A model generated the notes under the pieces. It saw only the letters and a program-made list of their open reading frames with translations. It did no database searches and was not told the origin of the DNA. A stretch of 64,000 nt of DNA from Antrihabitans auranticaus. GTDB taxonomy: Bacteria > Actinomycetota > Actinomycetes > Mycobacteriales > Mycobacteriaceae. Made by a program: the position numbers and the translations under genes. The stretch is from positions 1-64,000 of the forward strand of contig NZ_JAEMNW010000009.1 in assembly GCF_016481275.1 (NCBI RefSeq), written 5' to 3'. This document shows positions 54,714-62,862 of this stretch, in pieces; positions within the stretch are counted from its first letter, which is position 1, and every line of letters begins with the position of its first letter.

Positions 54714-56720
54714 ATGGCACTCCATCCCGTCGCCGGCTCCGACAAGTTCGTCAGCACTCTCACTCCGACATCCGAACTCCGCCACCGAGTTCGGGGCGTC
54801 GCATTGCACGATGTCAGCGCCGATGACGTCGCCGCGCTCGACGCCCTGACCTACGAAGTGGTCCGGCACCGAATCGCAGCGATCACCGAAGACATGGGCG
54901 ACGCGCTCAAACGAATGTCCGGATCGGTGGTGGTCACCGATTGCAACGACTTCGGCACCCTGATCCTCGACGAGGGCGGTGACTCGGTACAAATGGGGCT
55001 GTTCAACACCCAGCTCGCCGCCGCTGTCGACCTCGCAGTCAAATGGACACTCGAAAACCGTACTGCAAATCCAGGCATCCGCGAGGGTGACATGTTCTTC
55101 TGCAACGACCCGTGGGTCGGTGGGGGACTGCACCAAAACGACGCGTCCGTCCTCGCGCCGCTGTTTTATGGTGGCGAATTGTTTTGCTGGACTGGGGCAG
55201 TGGCCCATCAGGTGGATCTCGGTGGCGTATCGCCGGGCAGTTGGTCGGTCGACGGGATGGACGTCTTCTGGGAATCGATTCCGATCCCGCCGATCAAGAT
55301 CGTCGAGGCCGGCGAGTTGCGTGCCGACATCGAGGACAGTTACCTGCGCCGCTCTCGTGTACCGAAGCTGGTGGCGCTGGACCTGCGGGCAAAGATCGGT
55401 GCCAACAACGTTGCACACGACCAACTGCGACGGCTCATCGACAAGTACGGCCCGACCACGGTCAAAGCCGTCATGCGTCGAATGATGGACGACGCCGAGT
55501 CCCGCGTCTCCAAAAAGCTCACAAGCCTTCCGGACGGAACCTGGACCTCCGTCGCCCACCAGGACGGGGCACGTGCCGGGGACCGGGAGGTGCACAAAAT
55601 CGTATTGACCATGAGCAAGGTCGGCGACCGGCTGACCTTCGACTTCACCGGAACCGACCAACAGGTAGACGGAATCTCCAACTGCACTTTCGCCGGCCTC
55701 CGCGGAGGCATCATGCCGGTGCTGCTGACCCTGCTGTGCGGCGACATCCCGTGGTCTCCAGGCGGAATCTCACGACGAGTCGACATCATCAGCGAACCCG
55801 GCACTCTGAACAACTGCACGTTCCCCGCCGGCATCGGAAAAGCCTCGGTCGCGTCGGCCTGGGCAACCCAGAACGCGGCCACCGAGTGCGTCGCCAGCAT
55901 GCTGGCTGCTAGCGAAGAGCACAAGAAATCGGCGATGGCGGTCGGCTGCGGAACGTGGGATCTGACCTTGCTCGCCGGAGTCGATCAGCGCGGTGCCGGC
56001 TTTGCCACGATGCTGTGCGACGCGATGGCGGGCGGCATGGGCGCACGTGTCGATGCCGATGGCGTGGACACCGGCGGCGGCAACCCGATCGCGATGGGCC
56101 GAGTAGCCGACGCAGAAATGAACGAATTCAGCTTCCCAATTCTCTACCTATGGCGGCGCGAAGAGGCCGACTCCGGGGGAGCGGGCCGCTTCCGCGGTGG
56201 TCTTGGCGGGTCGAGTTGCTTCGTCCCGCACGATTCACCTATCGACCAAATCCATCTGGTGCTCTCCGCTACGGGCAAGGCGCTTCCGCAAGCTCCCGGC
56301 TTGTCCGGCGGGTACCCCGCCAACACGCAATTCGACGTCCTCGTTAGGGGTGCCGATGTCGCGAAACTGTTCGCGAACAAACACATTCCCGCAAATCTGG
56401 AAGAACTAGGCGGGGACCTGCAGATTATGCCCGCACATCTGGAAACCGAACTGACTGCGCAAGACGTGTACTTCACACATTGGCAAGGCGGAGGAGGCTA
56501 CGGAGATCCGCTGCTACGCGAGCCCCACCGGGTCGCCGTCGACGTCGAACGACACCGCGTCTCTGCTGCGGCCGCAACAACCTTGTACGGCGTCGTCATC
56601 GACGGCAATGGCGACGTCGACGAAGCACAAACCGAAACCCGTCGACACAGCCTGCGTCGGGAACGGGCCGGACTGGCCACCGACAGCGAAGAGCGACAGG
56701 AGATTCACCATGCGCGTTGA
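54714..56720 (+). CDS. HyuB/acetone-carboxylase alpha-like subunit
   Basis: A 668-residue hydantoinase B family protein. It shows DALTYEVVRHRIAAITEDMGDALKRMSGSVVVTDCNDF, FFCNDPWVGGGLHQNDASVLAPLFYGGELFCW, the GxxNCTFAG and PGGISRRVDIISEPGTLNNCTFPA blocks, and a C-terminal QGGGGYGDPL. The family covers N-methylhydantoinases, 5-oxoprolinases, caprolactamase, and the alpha subunits of acetone and acetophenone carboxylases. The small zinc-type partner that follows argues for a carboxylase. ATG 54714 has AAAGGA. It is not interrupted. Confidence 0.9.
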   Translation: MALHPVAGSDKFVSTLTPTSELRHRVRGVALHDVSADDVAALDALTYEVVRHRIAAITEDMGDALKRMSGSVVVTDCNDFGTLILDEGGDSVQMGLFNTQLAAAVDLAVKWTLENRTANPGIREGDMFFCNDPWVGGGLHQNDASVLAPLFYGGELFCWTGAVAHQVDLGGVSPGSWSVDGMDVFWESIPIPPIKIVEAGELRADIEDSYLRRSRVPKLVALDLRAKIGANNVAHDQLRRLIDKYGPTTVKAVMRRMMDDAESRVSKKLTSLPDGTWTSVAHQDGARAGDREVHKIVLTMSKVGDRLTFDFTGTDQQVDGISNCTFAGLRGGIMPVLLTLLCGDIPWSPGGISRRVDIISEPGTLNNCTFPAGIGKASVASAWATQNAATECVASMLAASEEHKKSAMAVGCGTWDLTLLAGVDQRGAGFATMLCDAMAGGMGARVDADGVDTGGGNPIAMGRVADAEMNEFSFPILYLWRREEADSGGAGRFRGGLGGSSCFVPHDSPIDQIHLVLSATGKALPQAPGLSGGYPANTQFDVLVRGADVAKLFANKHIPANLEELGGDLQIMPAHLETELTAQDVYFTHWQGGGGYGDPLLREPHRVAVDVERHRVSAAAATTLYGVVIDGNGDVDEAQTETRRHSLRRERAGLATDSEERQEIHHAR

Positions 56721-57006
56721 TGACAACGTCGAACTGCTATCCGACGGAACCACACGATGTGTGCACTGCCAGACCGCGCTCGGCGACAGCACCGCAGGCA
56801 CCCTCGCGCGCGCGTTGACTCGAGAAAGCGCATCCCAGACGGCCGGGCCATCGGTGCACGCAGCTCCCAGCCTGTTCACCGACCGTCCGATCGTGCTGCG
56901 CCAACTGTTCTGTCCGTCCTGCTTGGTCCTGCTCGCGACGGAAATCGTGCCTAGCGACGAACCAGGCATGCGCTCGTGGAACCTGACCCAAAAAGCACCA
57001 GGATAG
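56710..57006 (+). CDS. Small zinc-ribbon subunit, acetone-carboxylase gamma-like
   Basis: A 98-residue protein with Cys17-x2-Cys20 and Cys68-x2-Cys71, which would form one zinc ribbon. Placement after HyuA and HyuB homologues is as for the gamma subunit of acetone carboxylase or the small subunit of acetophenone carboxylase, although it is shorter than AcxC. ATG 56710 overlaps the HyuB-like gene by 11 bases. Two terminators follow. It would make the enzyme a three-subunit ATP-dependent carboxylase acting on a ketone. Confidence 0.78.
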   Translation: MRVDDNVELLSDGTTRCVHCQTALGDSTAGTLARALTRESASQTAGPSVHAAPSLFTDRPIVLRQLFCPSCLVLLATEIVPSDEPGMRSWNLTQKAPG

Positions 57007-57039
57007 AAAGCTGACCGAGCGATACCAGCGAAGGTCACG

Positions 57040-57070
57040 AAGCGAGGGTGCCATCACGGCACCCTCGCTT
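57040..57070 (+). terminator. Hairpin terminator after the carboxylase-like operon
   Basis: A 13-bp perfect stem (57040-57052 with 57058-57070) and 5-base loop, 34 bases after the stop of the small subunit; TT follows the stem. Confidence 0.85.
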
Positions 57071-57159
57071 TGGTGCGCGGTAGAGGACACGAAACGCGCG
57101 AATCCACCCGCCCGAAAGTATCGGAATACACGACAGCACAACGGTGCTGCACAAGAACG

Positions 57160-57190
57160 ACCGAAGGCACCCTCGTCGGGTGCCTTCGGT
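57160..57190 (-). terminator. Hairpin terminator for the gentisate operon
   Basis: A 13-bp perfect stem (57160-57172 with 57178-57190) and 5-base loop, just downstream of the minus-strand maleylpyruvate isomerase gene. With the previous hairpin it separates two convergent operons. Confidence 0.8.
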
Positions 57191-57212
57191 CGAGCGGGGT
57201 GGCAGGTCGGAA

Positions 57213-57929
57213 TCAAAGCCAGCGTGGCGGCACCGGTGAAGCTTCGGGCGAGGTCACCCCGACGGCACCGCGGCCCGCGGACCAGCGGACGATCGAGGCA
57301 AGGTTGCCTCGGACTACAGAGGCTGCGGTGTGGCCCGGTTTGATCGCAATCGGAGGTGTGCCTGACACGTCCAGGACAAGTTGGGAGCCGAGCTCGTTCG
57401 TCCGCCACGCCTTGACGATGTCGGACAGAACCGAAGTCAGCACGACCGCGGGGAGGTCGGTGAACCGGCCGGTGCCGGCGAGATCGACCGCGTGAATCCA
57501 GACCTCGCGTGCGCGCATCCAGGCGGTCTCGGCAGCGGGAACGATTCGTCCTTGCACGGTAACCACTTCGGCGTCCCAGGCCGAGTCGGCAAGATGGCGC
57601 CATTTCTCGTCCAGCCGAGCAACGGTGTGGTCGAACAAGTTTCGAAGCGCGCCGGCCGACAAAGTAGCTCCGGCGCTGATTTCGTCATTGCGCTGCTGCA
57701 CAGACGCGTACATCGGGATCTCTGTACCGGACGCCGCCCAGTCCAGCAGTCGACACAGCGCTGCTGCGTTGTAGGCGACGTGGGCGATCACGTGTTTGCG
57801 CGTCCACCCGTCCAGAAGGGTGGGCCCGGCCAGTTCGTCGTCGGATAGCTCCCCGAGCTGTTGGGCGAAGAACGAGGTTCCCCGGCGAGCAAGGACGAGG
57901 CGCTCAGCCAGCGGAAGGTCGTGAAACAT
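57213..57929 (-). CDS. Mycothiol-dependent maleylpyruvate isomerase
   Basis: Isomerises maleylpyruvate to fumarylpyruvate with mycothiol as cofactor. The 238-residue DinB/YfiT-fold protein closely matches the characterised Corynebacterium glutamicum enzyme (FHDLPLAERLVLARRGTSFF, LLDGWTRKHVIAHVAYNAAALCRLLDWA, ETAWMRAREVWIHAVDL, and the end PPRWL). The zinc ligands His and Glu/His of these motifs are present. ATG 57929 is listed; an in-frame TTG at 57941, two bases after the upstream stop, is equally possible. It is the last gene of the gentisate operon. Confidence 0.94.
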   Translation of the reverse strand: MFHDLPLAERLVLARRGTSFFAQQLGELSDDELAGPTLLDGWTRKHVIAHVAYNAAALCRLLDWAASGTEIPMYASVQQRNDEISAGATLSAGALRNLFDHTVARLDEKWRHLADSAWDAEVVTVQGRIVPAAETAWMRAREVWIHAVDLAGTGRFTDLPAVVLTSVLSDIVKAWRTNELGSQLVLDVSGTPPIAIKPGHTAASVVRGNLASIVRWSAGRGAVGVTSPEASPVPPRWL

Positions 57930-57943
57930 GTTGTACGACAAGA

Positions 57944-58765
57944 CTACTTGACCACCGTCTTGTTACGAACCGAGCCGAGGCCCTCGATGCTGATCTCCAC
58001 AACTTGCCCGTCCCTAATGTAGCGCGGTGGTTTGCGGGCATGCCCAACGCCGCCTGTCGTGCCTGTGATGATGACGTCGCCGGGTTGCAGCGTGACGATA
58101 TGGGAGATGTACTCCACGAGAGCGGTCGGCCCGAAGACCAGATCATCGGTGAATGCGCTCTGCATTACTTCACCATCGAGGCGAGCCTCGATTTTGGTTC
58201 CCGGGACGTAGTCGGTGACCAGATGCGGACCGAAGCCGCTGGTCTTCTCGAACGTCTTGCCCTGGTCCCACTGCAGCGTGCGGTACTGATAGTCGCGCAT
58301 CGTGTAGTCGTTGATCACGGAATAGCCGGCGATATGGTCGGCCGCATCTGCCTCGGTTACCTGGTAGGCGCGCTTGCCGATCACGACTGCGAGTTCAGCC
58401 TCCCAGTCCAATTCGGAGCTGGCGTATGCCGGAACGAAGACGTCGTCGTTCGGTCCGGTGAGCGCTTCCTTGAATTTCGCGAACAACGTCGGATGCGCAG
58501 GCAATTCGCGCCCCATCTCCTTGATGTGCGTGGCGTAGTTCAGACCGACACAGATGATCTTGCCCGGATTCGGGACAACCGGTGCGTAATCTGCGTCGAG
58601 CAGGCTCACGGTCGATCCCGAGGCAAACTTCGCAAGTACCGACCAGTCCGCGGTTCCGAGCAGTGCCGACAGGTCGGAATAGCCCTCGATGACGGTGGCC
58701 TCGGTTTCGCTGTCGATTCGAACAGCGACAGTTGTGCCGCCATGACGCAGAGTGGCGAGTTTCAT
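57944..58765 (-). CDS. Fumarylpyruvate hydrolase (FAH family)
   Basis: Hydrolyses fumarylpyruvate to fumarate and pyruvate, the last step of the gentisate pathway. The 273-residue protein has the FAH core: KIICVGLNYATHIKEMG, the metal-binding Glu-x-Glu in LDWEAELAVVIGK, SVINDYTMRDYQYR, and GDVIITGTTGGVGHARKPP. ATG 58765 with AAGGAG upstream. It lies between gentisate dioxygenase and maleylpyruvate isomerase with gaps of three and about 14 bases, forming one operon. Confidence 0.93.
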   Translation of the reverse strand: MKLATLRHGGTTVAVRIDSETEATVIEGYSDLSALLGTADWSVLAKFASGSTVSLLDADYAPVVPNPGKIICVGLNYATHIKEMGRELPAHPTLFAKFKEALTGPNDDVFVPAYASSELDWEAELAVVIGKRAYQVTEADAADHIAGYSVINDYTMRDYQYRTLQWDQGKTFEKTSGFGPHLVTDYVPGTKIEARLDGEVMQSAFTDDLVFGPTALVEYISHIVTLQPGDVIITGTTGGVGHARKPPRYIRDGQVVEISIEGLGSVRNKTVVK

Positions 58766-58768
58766 CGA

Positions 58769-59833
58769 TCAAGCTCCTTCGGAAATCAACGTGCGGTTCA
58801 GGTGTAAGCGTTCGACGATCGGTGCGTCGGAGAAGACGAACACGTCGAAGTCGGTGTCGGCCTCGATCGACCACTCCACCCAGGACGGAACCGCGATCAT
58901 GTCGCCCGTGCCGACCTGGTGAGTCCGCCCATCGAGAACGAAACGCCCAGACCCGTCGAACACCTGGTAGACACTCGATCCGACATCACGCCGGGTTCGC
59001 GTCACTGCTCCTGCACGAAGCCGGTGGAATTCGGCGCGGACGGTCGGCATGACGTCACCGCCCGTGGTCGGGTTGGTGTAGCGGACTGCAGCGTGGCCTG
59101 GCTCGGTGGTCGCAGCAAAACCTTCGTCCTCGAGTGAAAGCTGCTCGCGCAACGCGGCGTCGGTGTGTTCCCACCGGTAGGCCGCTATCGGTGAGCTCGT
59201 CTTGGCGCCGAGGCCGATCAGCGGACGAAGGCCGGGATGCGACCACAGCCGCTCCGAGCGCGACGTGTCGGGTGTGGAGTCGTCGGTGACGCCTTCGGAT
59301 CCGAATTCGAAGAATCCGGTGTCGGTGTAGTGCACGAACGGAATGTCGAGGCCGTCGATCCATGCCATCGATTGATCGGTCTCGTTGTGGTGTCCGTGGA
59401 AGTTCCATCCAGGAGTCAGCAAGAAGTCGCCTCGACGCATCGCGACTGGGTCGCCGTTGACGACAGTCCAGACTCCTTCGCCCTCGATGACGAAGCGAAA
59501 TGCGTTCTGGCTGTGTCGATGTTCGGGAGCTGTCTCTTTCGGACCGAGGTATTGGATGGCTGCCCACAGAGTGGGTGTGGCGTGGGGGACTCCACCCAGG
59601 CCGGGGTTGGCCAGGGCGATGGCTCGCCGTTCCCCACCGCGGCCGACAGGCACGAGATCGCCGGCGCGCTGCGCAAGTGGGTACAGCGCCGACCATTTCC
59701 ACACGAACGGTATTGCCCTCGACCTGGGAGCCATTGGCATCAGATCACCGAGTTGAGTCCACAGCGGATTCAAATTGTTCGTTTCGAAATCGCGATACAA
59801 CTCGGTGAGTGCGTCCTGCTCTGTGGTCGTCAT
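58769..59833 (-). CDS. Gentisate 1,2-dioxygenase
   Basis: Opens the gentisate ring with O2 between C1 and C2, giving maleylpyruvate. The 354-residue bicupin has the iron-binding first cupin PEHRHSQNAFRFVIEGEG and LTPGWNFHGHHNE, and a second cupin with YQVFDGSGRFVLDG and DMIAVPSWVEWSI. ATG 59833 with GGAGGG before it is chosen; the frame open to 59908 is upstream sequence. It is the first gene of the minus-strand operon gdo-fah-mpi. Two TTCTG-N5-CAGAA repeats lie in the promoter region shared with the 3-hydroxybenzoate hydroxylase. Confidence 0.95.
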   Translation of the reverse strand: MTTTEQDALTELYRDFETNNLNPLWTQLGDLMPMAPRSRAIPFVWKWSALYPLAQRAGDLVPVGRGGERRAIALANPGLGGVPHATPTLWAAIQYLGPKETAPEHRHSQNAFRFVIEGEGVWTVVNGDPVAMRRGDFLLTPGWNFHGHHNETDQSMAWIDGLDIPFVHYTDTGFFEFGSEGVTDDSTPDTSRSERLWSHPGLRPLIGLGAKTSSPIAAYRWEHTDAALREQLSLEDEGFAATTEPGHAAVRYTNPTTGGDVMPTVRAEFHRLRAGAVTRTRRDVGSSVYQVFDGSGRFVLDGRTHQVGTGDMIAVPSWVEWSIEADTDFDVFVFSDAPIVERLHLNRTLISEGA

Positions 59834-59942
59834 TCGAGACCCTCCTCTGTGCGCGATCGCAACTGGACTTGCATCGGCAAGTCGCGGGCGACTGGGTTCT
59901 CCTGGCAACGCTAGAGAGAAGGTCGCCAGGAAACCACGGTCG

Positions 59943-59957
59943 TTCTGTCATACAGAA
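59943..59957. promoter_or_regulatory. Putative IclR-type operator 5, TTCTG-N5-CAGAA
   Basis: TTCTGTCATACAGAA lies 110 bases upstream of gentisate dioxygenase in the 460-base divergent region (59834-60293). Its reverse complement, TTCTGTATGACAGAA, is identical to operator 6, so the two form an exact inverted pair 117 bases apart. No gene is visible in this region. Confidence 0.7.
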
Positions 59958-60073
59958 CGCTGTGAACGAGCCGGGCGAGAAGGTTGAGGCGAATCTATGC
60001 GCTGCGCATAGGGCTTTGTGGCTGGTGCGCAATATGGAGTTGGTTCGTTAGAAAGCCAGGGAGTTCTAAAATG

Positions 60074-60088
60074 TTCTGTATGACAGAA
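60074..60088. promoter_or_regulatory. Putative IclR-type operator 6, TTCTG-N5-CAGAA
   Basis: TTCTGTATGACAGAA lies 206 bases upstream of the 3-hydroxybenzoate hydroxylase ATG. It is the exact reverse complement of operator 5, suggesting joint control of the divergent gentisate genes. Confidence 0.7.
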
Positions 60089-60293
60089 CGCAACTGGTTC
60101 GTAGCATGTCGATGCGGCACAGTATGCGGCAGACGGGGCCTTTGGTTCGATGAACCTGCACTGAAAGCGGCAGAGGTTGCGATATCTGCTAGGTACTCGC
60201 GAGATCCGCTGCGCCGTCCGGTGATTGCGATAGCAAAGCCGCCGCGCTCAAGTGCTTCAACCGCCTCGATTGCGCACTCGCCAAGGGGAAAAG

Positions 60294-61544
60294 ATGTCGG
60301 AACTTCGCAACTCCAAGATCGTAATCGCTGGCGGCGGAATCGGCGGTGTAGCCAACGCCCTGGCACTCGCGCGCCGTGGTGCTCATGTGGTCCTTCTGGA
60401 GCGAGCGAGCACATTCGGCGAAGTGGGCGCTGGGCTTCAGATAGGTCCGCATGGCTCCCGCATACTGCAGTCCTGGGGCGTGCTGGACGATGTGCTGGCC
60501 AAGGGTGTTCGGCCGCGCAACCTCGTTTTTCGTGACGCTCTGACAGCCGAAGTTCTCACGAAGATTGACCTCGGCGCAGCTTTCGTTGAGCGCTACGGCG
60601 GGCCCTATTTCGTCACGCATCGAAGCGATCTGCACGCGGCGCTGGTAAGGGCAGCACGCGAGGCAGGTGCCGAGTTGCACAACGGTATAACGGTAACCGA
60701 TGTCACGACAGAGAAGGACAAAGTCGTCGTCGCCACCCGGGGTGGACGCGTCTTCGAGGCAGACATTGCGCTTGGCATGGACGGTTTGAATTCCCGGTTA
60801 CGCCGCAAAGTGAGCAATGACGAGCCCGTCTCTTCCGGCTATGTCGCCTACCGGGGAACCTTCTCCTTCGACGATGTGAACTTCGAAGAGCACCTCGAAG
60901 ATGTTGTCGCTTACATCGGCCCGCGATGCCACTTCATCCAATACCCGCTTCGAGGCGGCGCAATGTTGAACCAAGTTGCGGTCTTCGAATCGCCCGGCTA
61001 TAAGCGGGGTGTCGAGGAGTGGGGCGGACCGGAAGAACTCGACCAGGCGTACGCGGACTGTCACGAAAACGTGCGCCGCGGGCTCGGGTACCTGTGGAAA
61101 GACCGACGGTGGCGCATGTACGACCGGGATCCCATCGACAACTGGATCGACGGACGAATGATTCTCCTTGGCGACGCCGCCCATCCACCCCTGCAATATC
61201 TCGCCTCCGGCGCAGTGATGGCGATGGAGGATGCGAAGTGTCTGGCTGACTACGCTGTCCAGCAATACGCTCTTCGAGGCGGAAACGTCGCCTGGCCCCA
61301 CATTCTTCGTGCTGTCAACGACGAGCGTGCCGTCCGGTGCAACCGCATCGTCACAGTCGGGCGTATGTGGGGCGAGCTCTGGCACTTGGACGGAACTGCA
61401 CGACTCGCACGCAACGAACTCTTTCGAACTCGTGACACGACGAGCTTCAAGTACACCGATTGGCTCTGGGGATATTCCTCGGCGCTGTCGGACCAACCGC
61501 GGCTCGTTCAGCCCGTTGAAGTGGTCGGCGCGGACCGCTTTTGA
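60294..61544 (+). CDS. 3-Hydroxybenzoate 6-hydroxylase (FAD)
   Basis: Converts 3-hydroxybenzoate, NADH and O2 to gentisate. The 416-residue group A flavin hydroxylase resembles Rhodococcus jostii RHA1 3HB6H along its length: [102 protein letters not shown] and the ending [14 protein letters not shown] 60294 has AAGGGG before it. It is divergent from the gentisate operon and supplies its substrate. It is the last gene before the right end of the island. Confidence 0.94.
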   Translation: MSELRNSKIVIAGGGIGGVANALALARRGAHVVLLERASTFGEVGAGLQIGPHGSRILQSWGVLDDVLAKGVRPRNLVFRDALTAEVLTKIDLGAAFVERYGGPYFVTHRSDLHAALVRAAREAGAELHNGITVTDVTTEKDKVVVATRGGRVFEADIALGMDGLNSRLRRKVSNDEPVSSGYVAYRGTFSFDDVNFEEHLEDVVAYIGPRCHFIQYPLRGGAMLNQVAVFESPGYKRGVEEWGGPEELDQAYADCHENVRRGLGYLWKDRRWRMYDRDPIDNWIDGRMILLGDAAHPPLQYLASGAVMAMEDAKCLADYAVQQYALRGGNVAWPHILRAVNDERAVRCNRIVTVGRMWGELWHLDGTARLARNELFRTRDTTSFKYTDWLWGYSSALSDQPRLVQPVEVVGADRF

Positions 61545-61681
61545 CGGACCGCGCACTTTGGCGCACGGGACCACGACGGAACACACGGCATGCGCGCTCC
61601 TTCGCAATGCTGAGGTCAGCGCTATATTTTGAATCCTGCAGAACGTGCCTGACGTGCGTAAACGGGCGACGTTCCGTCCTC

Positions 61682-61721
61682 GGGGTCAAGTGGTCGCAGG
61701 TTCAAATCCTGTCAGCCCGAC
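61682..61721 (+). repeat. Right attachment site (attR), copy of the tRNA-Pro 3' end
   Basis: Exact 40-base copy of 19811-19850, without the 5' half of the tRNA. In the 470-base gap around it (61545-62013) I see no gene. CAGGTCAGAGGT, which follows the tRNA at the left end, occurs here after ten extra bases (61732-61743), and GCACGGGACCACGACGG occurs both at 19888 and at 61563. Confidence 0.9.
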
Positions 61722-62013
61722 AAAGTTTGTGCAGGTCAGAGGTGCTATGCGGGTGGCAATCCCGACCTCGTGCAGAATTCGTGCAGAACGCCTCACCAGT
61801 GTGGTCCGGCCGCATTGGGCGCGGCTCGGTGTCGAGAACCCGAGACGAACCTCAGCCAGAGGCAGTCAGGCGTCTTCAAGCTCGGCTACCACGGCGGTTT
61901 ATGGCCCCCTTCTGAGGCCACGCGTTCTGCGTCTCTGTCTAGTGTTCAACCGCGGGATGCTCCAACTCCGTCGTGAGCGCGGCGCGCTCACTAGCATCGG
62001 TAGAATTCATTTA

Positions 62014-62862
62014 GTGCCGGTGAATCCAGACCTCTATGCCCAAGTTGAAGCTGCGCGTCGCCAAATCGCGGAGATTCCCGCTTATGTGCTACAAGACCTT
62101 GAAGGTTACGGTTCCGATCTAGCCGACTTGGTGTCCGGCGTAGATGAGACCGCCGACTTCCTCAGTTCCGTCGAAGATCAGATACGCCAGATCGACTTCG
62201 CGTTGATCGCTCGGGCGTGGAAGAACTTCCGCAGCCGGATGCCGTTCAACTGGTCTGATGAGGCTGGCTTGCCTTCGAGCGATGACCTCAAACAAGTCAC
62301 CGAAACAGACGGAATCCCGATTGTCTACGTGCCCAGAGGCGATATCGTTGGTGCGTTACTGGGCGCTGGCTCTCGCGATGACCGCATTGCCATCCTGCTC
62401 AGCCGCAGGGATGACGTACTCGAAGATTGCCGACTTGCTCTCAGGAAGAAAGCCGACACCGCCAAATGCACTCGGCCACAACACCATTTGGTCGAACTCG
62501 CGATCGACAGCTACTTAGACGGTCACTGCGAGGCAGCTCAAACGCTTGCCGTCTGTGTGTGCGACAAGTTCATCCGGGACGACATCGCGAGGTCGCAGGC
62601 TGACGCAGTTGTCGCGGCTACAATCGGTGATCTTGACGACGATTTCGAAGCCGACCGATTGCGCATTGCGTTAGTTCGTGCTCCGCTTGTCCCGTTCCTT
62701 GCCAAGTGGTTTCCCGGGTCGAATTACCCGGTTCCCGTCAAGCTGAATCGAAACATTACTGTTCACCAGCCGACGCCAGACCATTTGAACCCGGCAAACG
62801 GGTTATTGGCAGTCATGCTGGCCACCAGTTTGCTGTACGGGGCGGTCGACCAACGTTCATAG
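62014..62862 (+). CDS. Unknown protein with C-terminal RNxxxH (HEPN-like) motif
   Basis: A protein of about 282 residues that I do not recognise as a whole. The first 70 residues are helical and acidic (LYAQVEAARRQIAEIPAYVLQDLEGY); the C-terminal half is helical with R246-N-I-T-V-H251, followed by HLNPANGLLAVMLATSLLYG. R-N-x3-H near the end of a helical domain is the pattern of HEPN ribonucleases, many of them toxins or defence effectors. No antitoxin is evident. GTG 62014 or 62020 are likely starts; there is no strong binding site. It lies outside the 40-bp island boundary. Codon use looks less GC-rich than the left flank. Confidence 0.65.
   Translation: MPVNPDLYAQVEAARRQIAEIPAYVLQDLEGYGSDLADLVSGVDETADFLSSVEDQIRQIDFALIARAWKNFRSRMPFNWSDEAGLPSSDDLKQVTETDGIPIVYVPRGDIVGALLGAGSRDDRIAILLSRRDDVLEDCRLALRKKADTAKCTRPQHHLVELAIDSYLDGHCEAAQTLAVCVCDKFIRDDIARSQADAVVAATIGDLDDDFEADRLRIALVRAPLVPFLAKWFPGSNYPVPVKLNRNITVHQPTPDHLNPANGLLAVMLATSLLYGAVDQRS

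Larger units (their letters stand above)
19811..61721. mobile_element. Genomic island of about 41.9 kb integrated at tRNA-Pro
   Basis: The interval is bounded by the 40-bp direct repeat of the tRNA-Pro 3' end. It starts with a C-terminal tyrosine recombinase fragment and carries a broken IS110 transposase. The cargo is accessory catabolism: two P450 systems, RuMP enzymes, hydantoinase/acetone-carboxylase-like subunits and the 3-hydroxybenzoate/gentisate pathway. The conserved housekeeping order stops exactly at its left edge. No replication, conjugation or phage structural genes are visible, so it is either a non-autonomous catabolic island or a decayed integrative element. The truncated integrase suggests it can no longer excise by itself. 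Confidence 0.85.

Noticed and set aside
53129-54826. Plus-strand frame of 565 codons overlapping the HyuA-like gene
   Set aside because: Arg/His-rich frame-shifted reading of the HyuA-like gene; not a protein-like composition.
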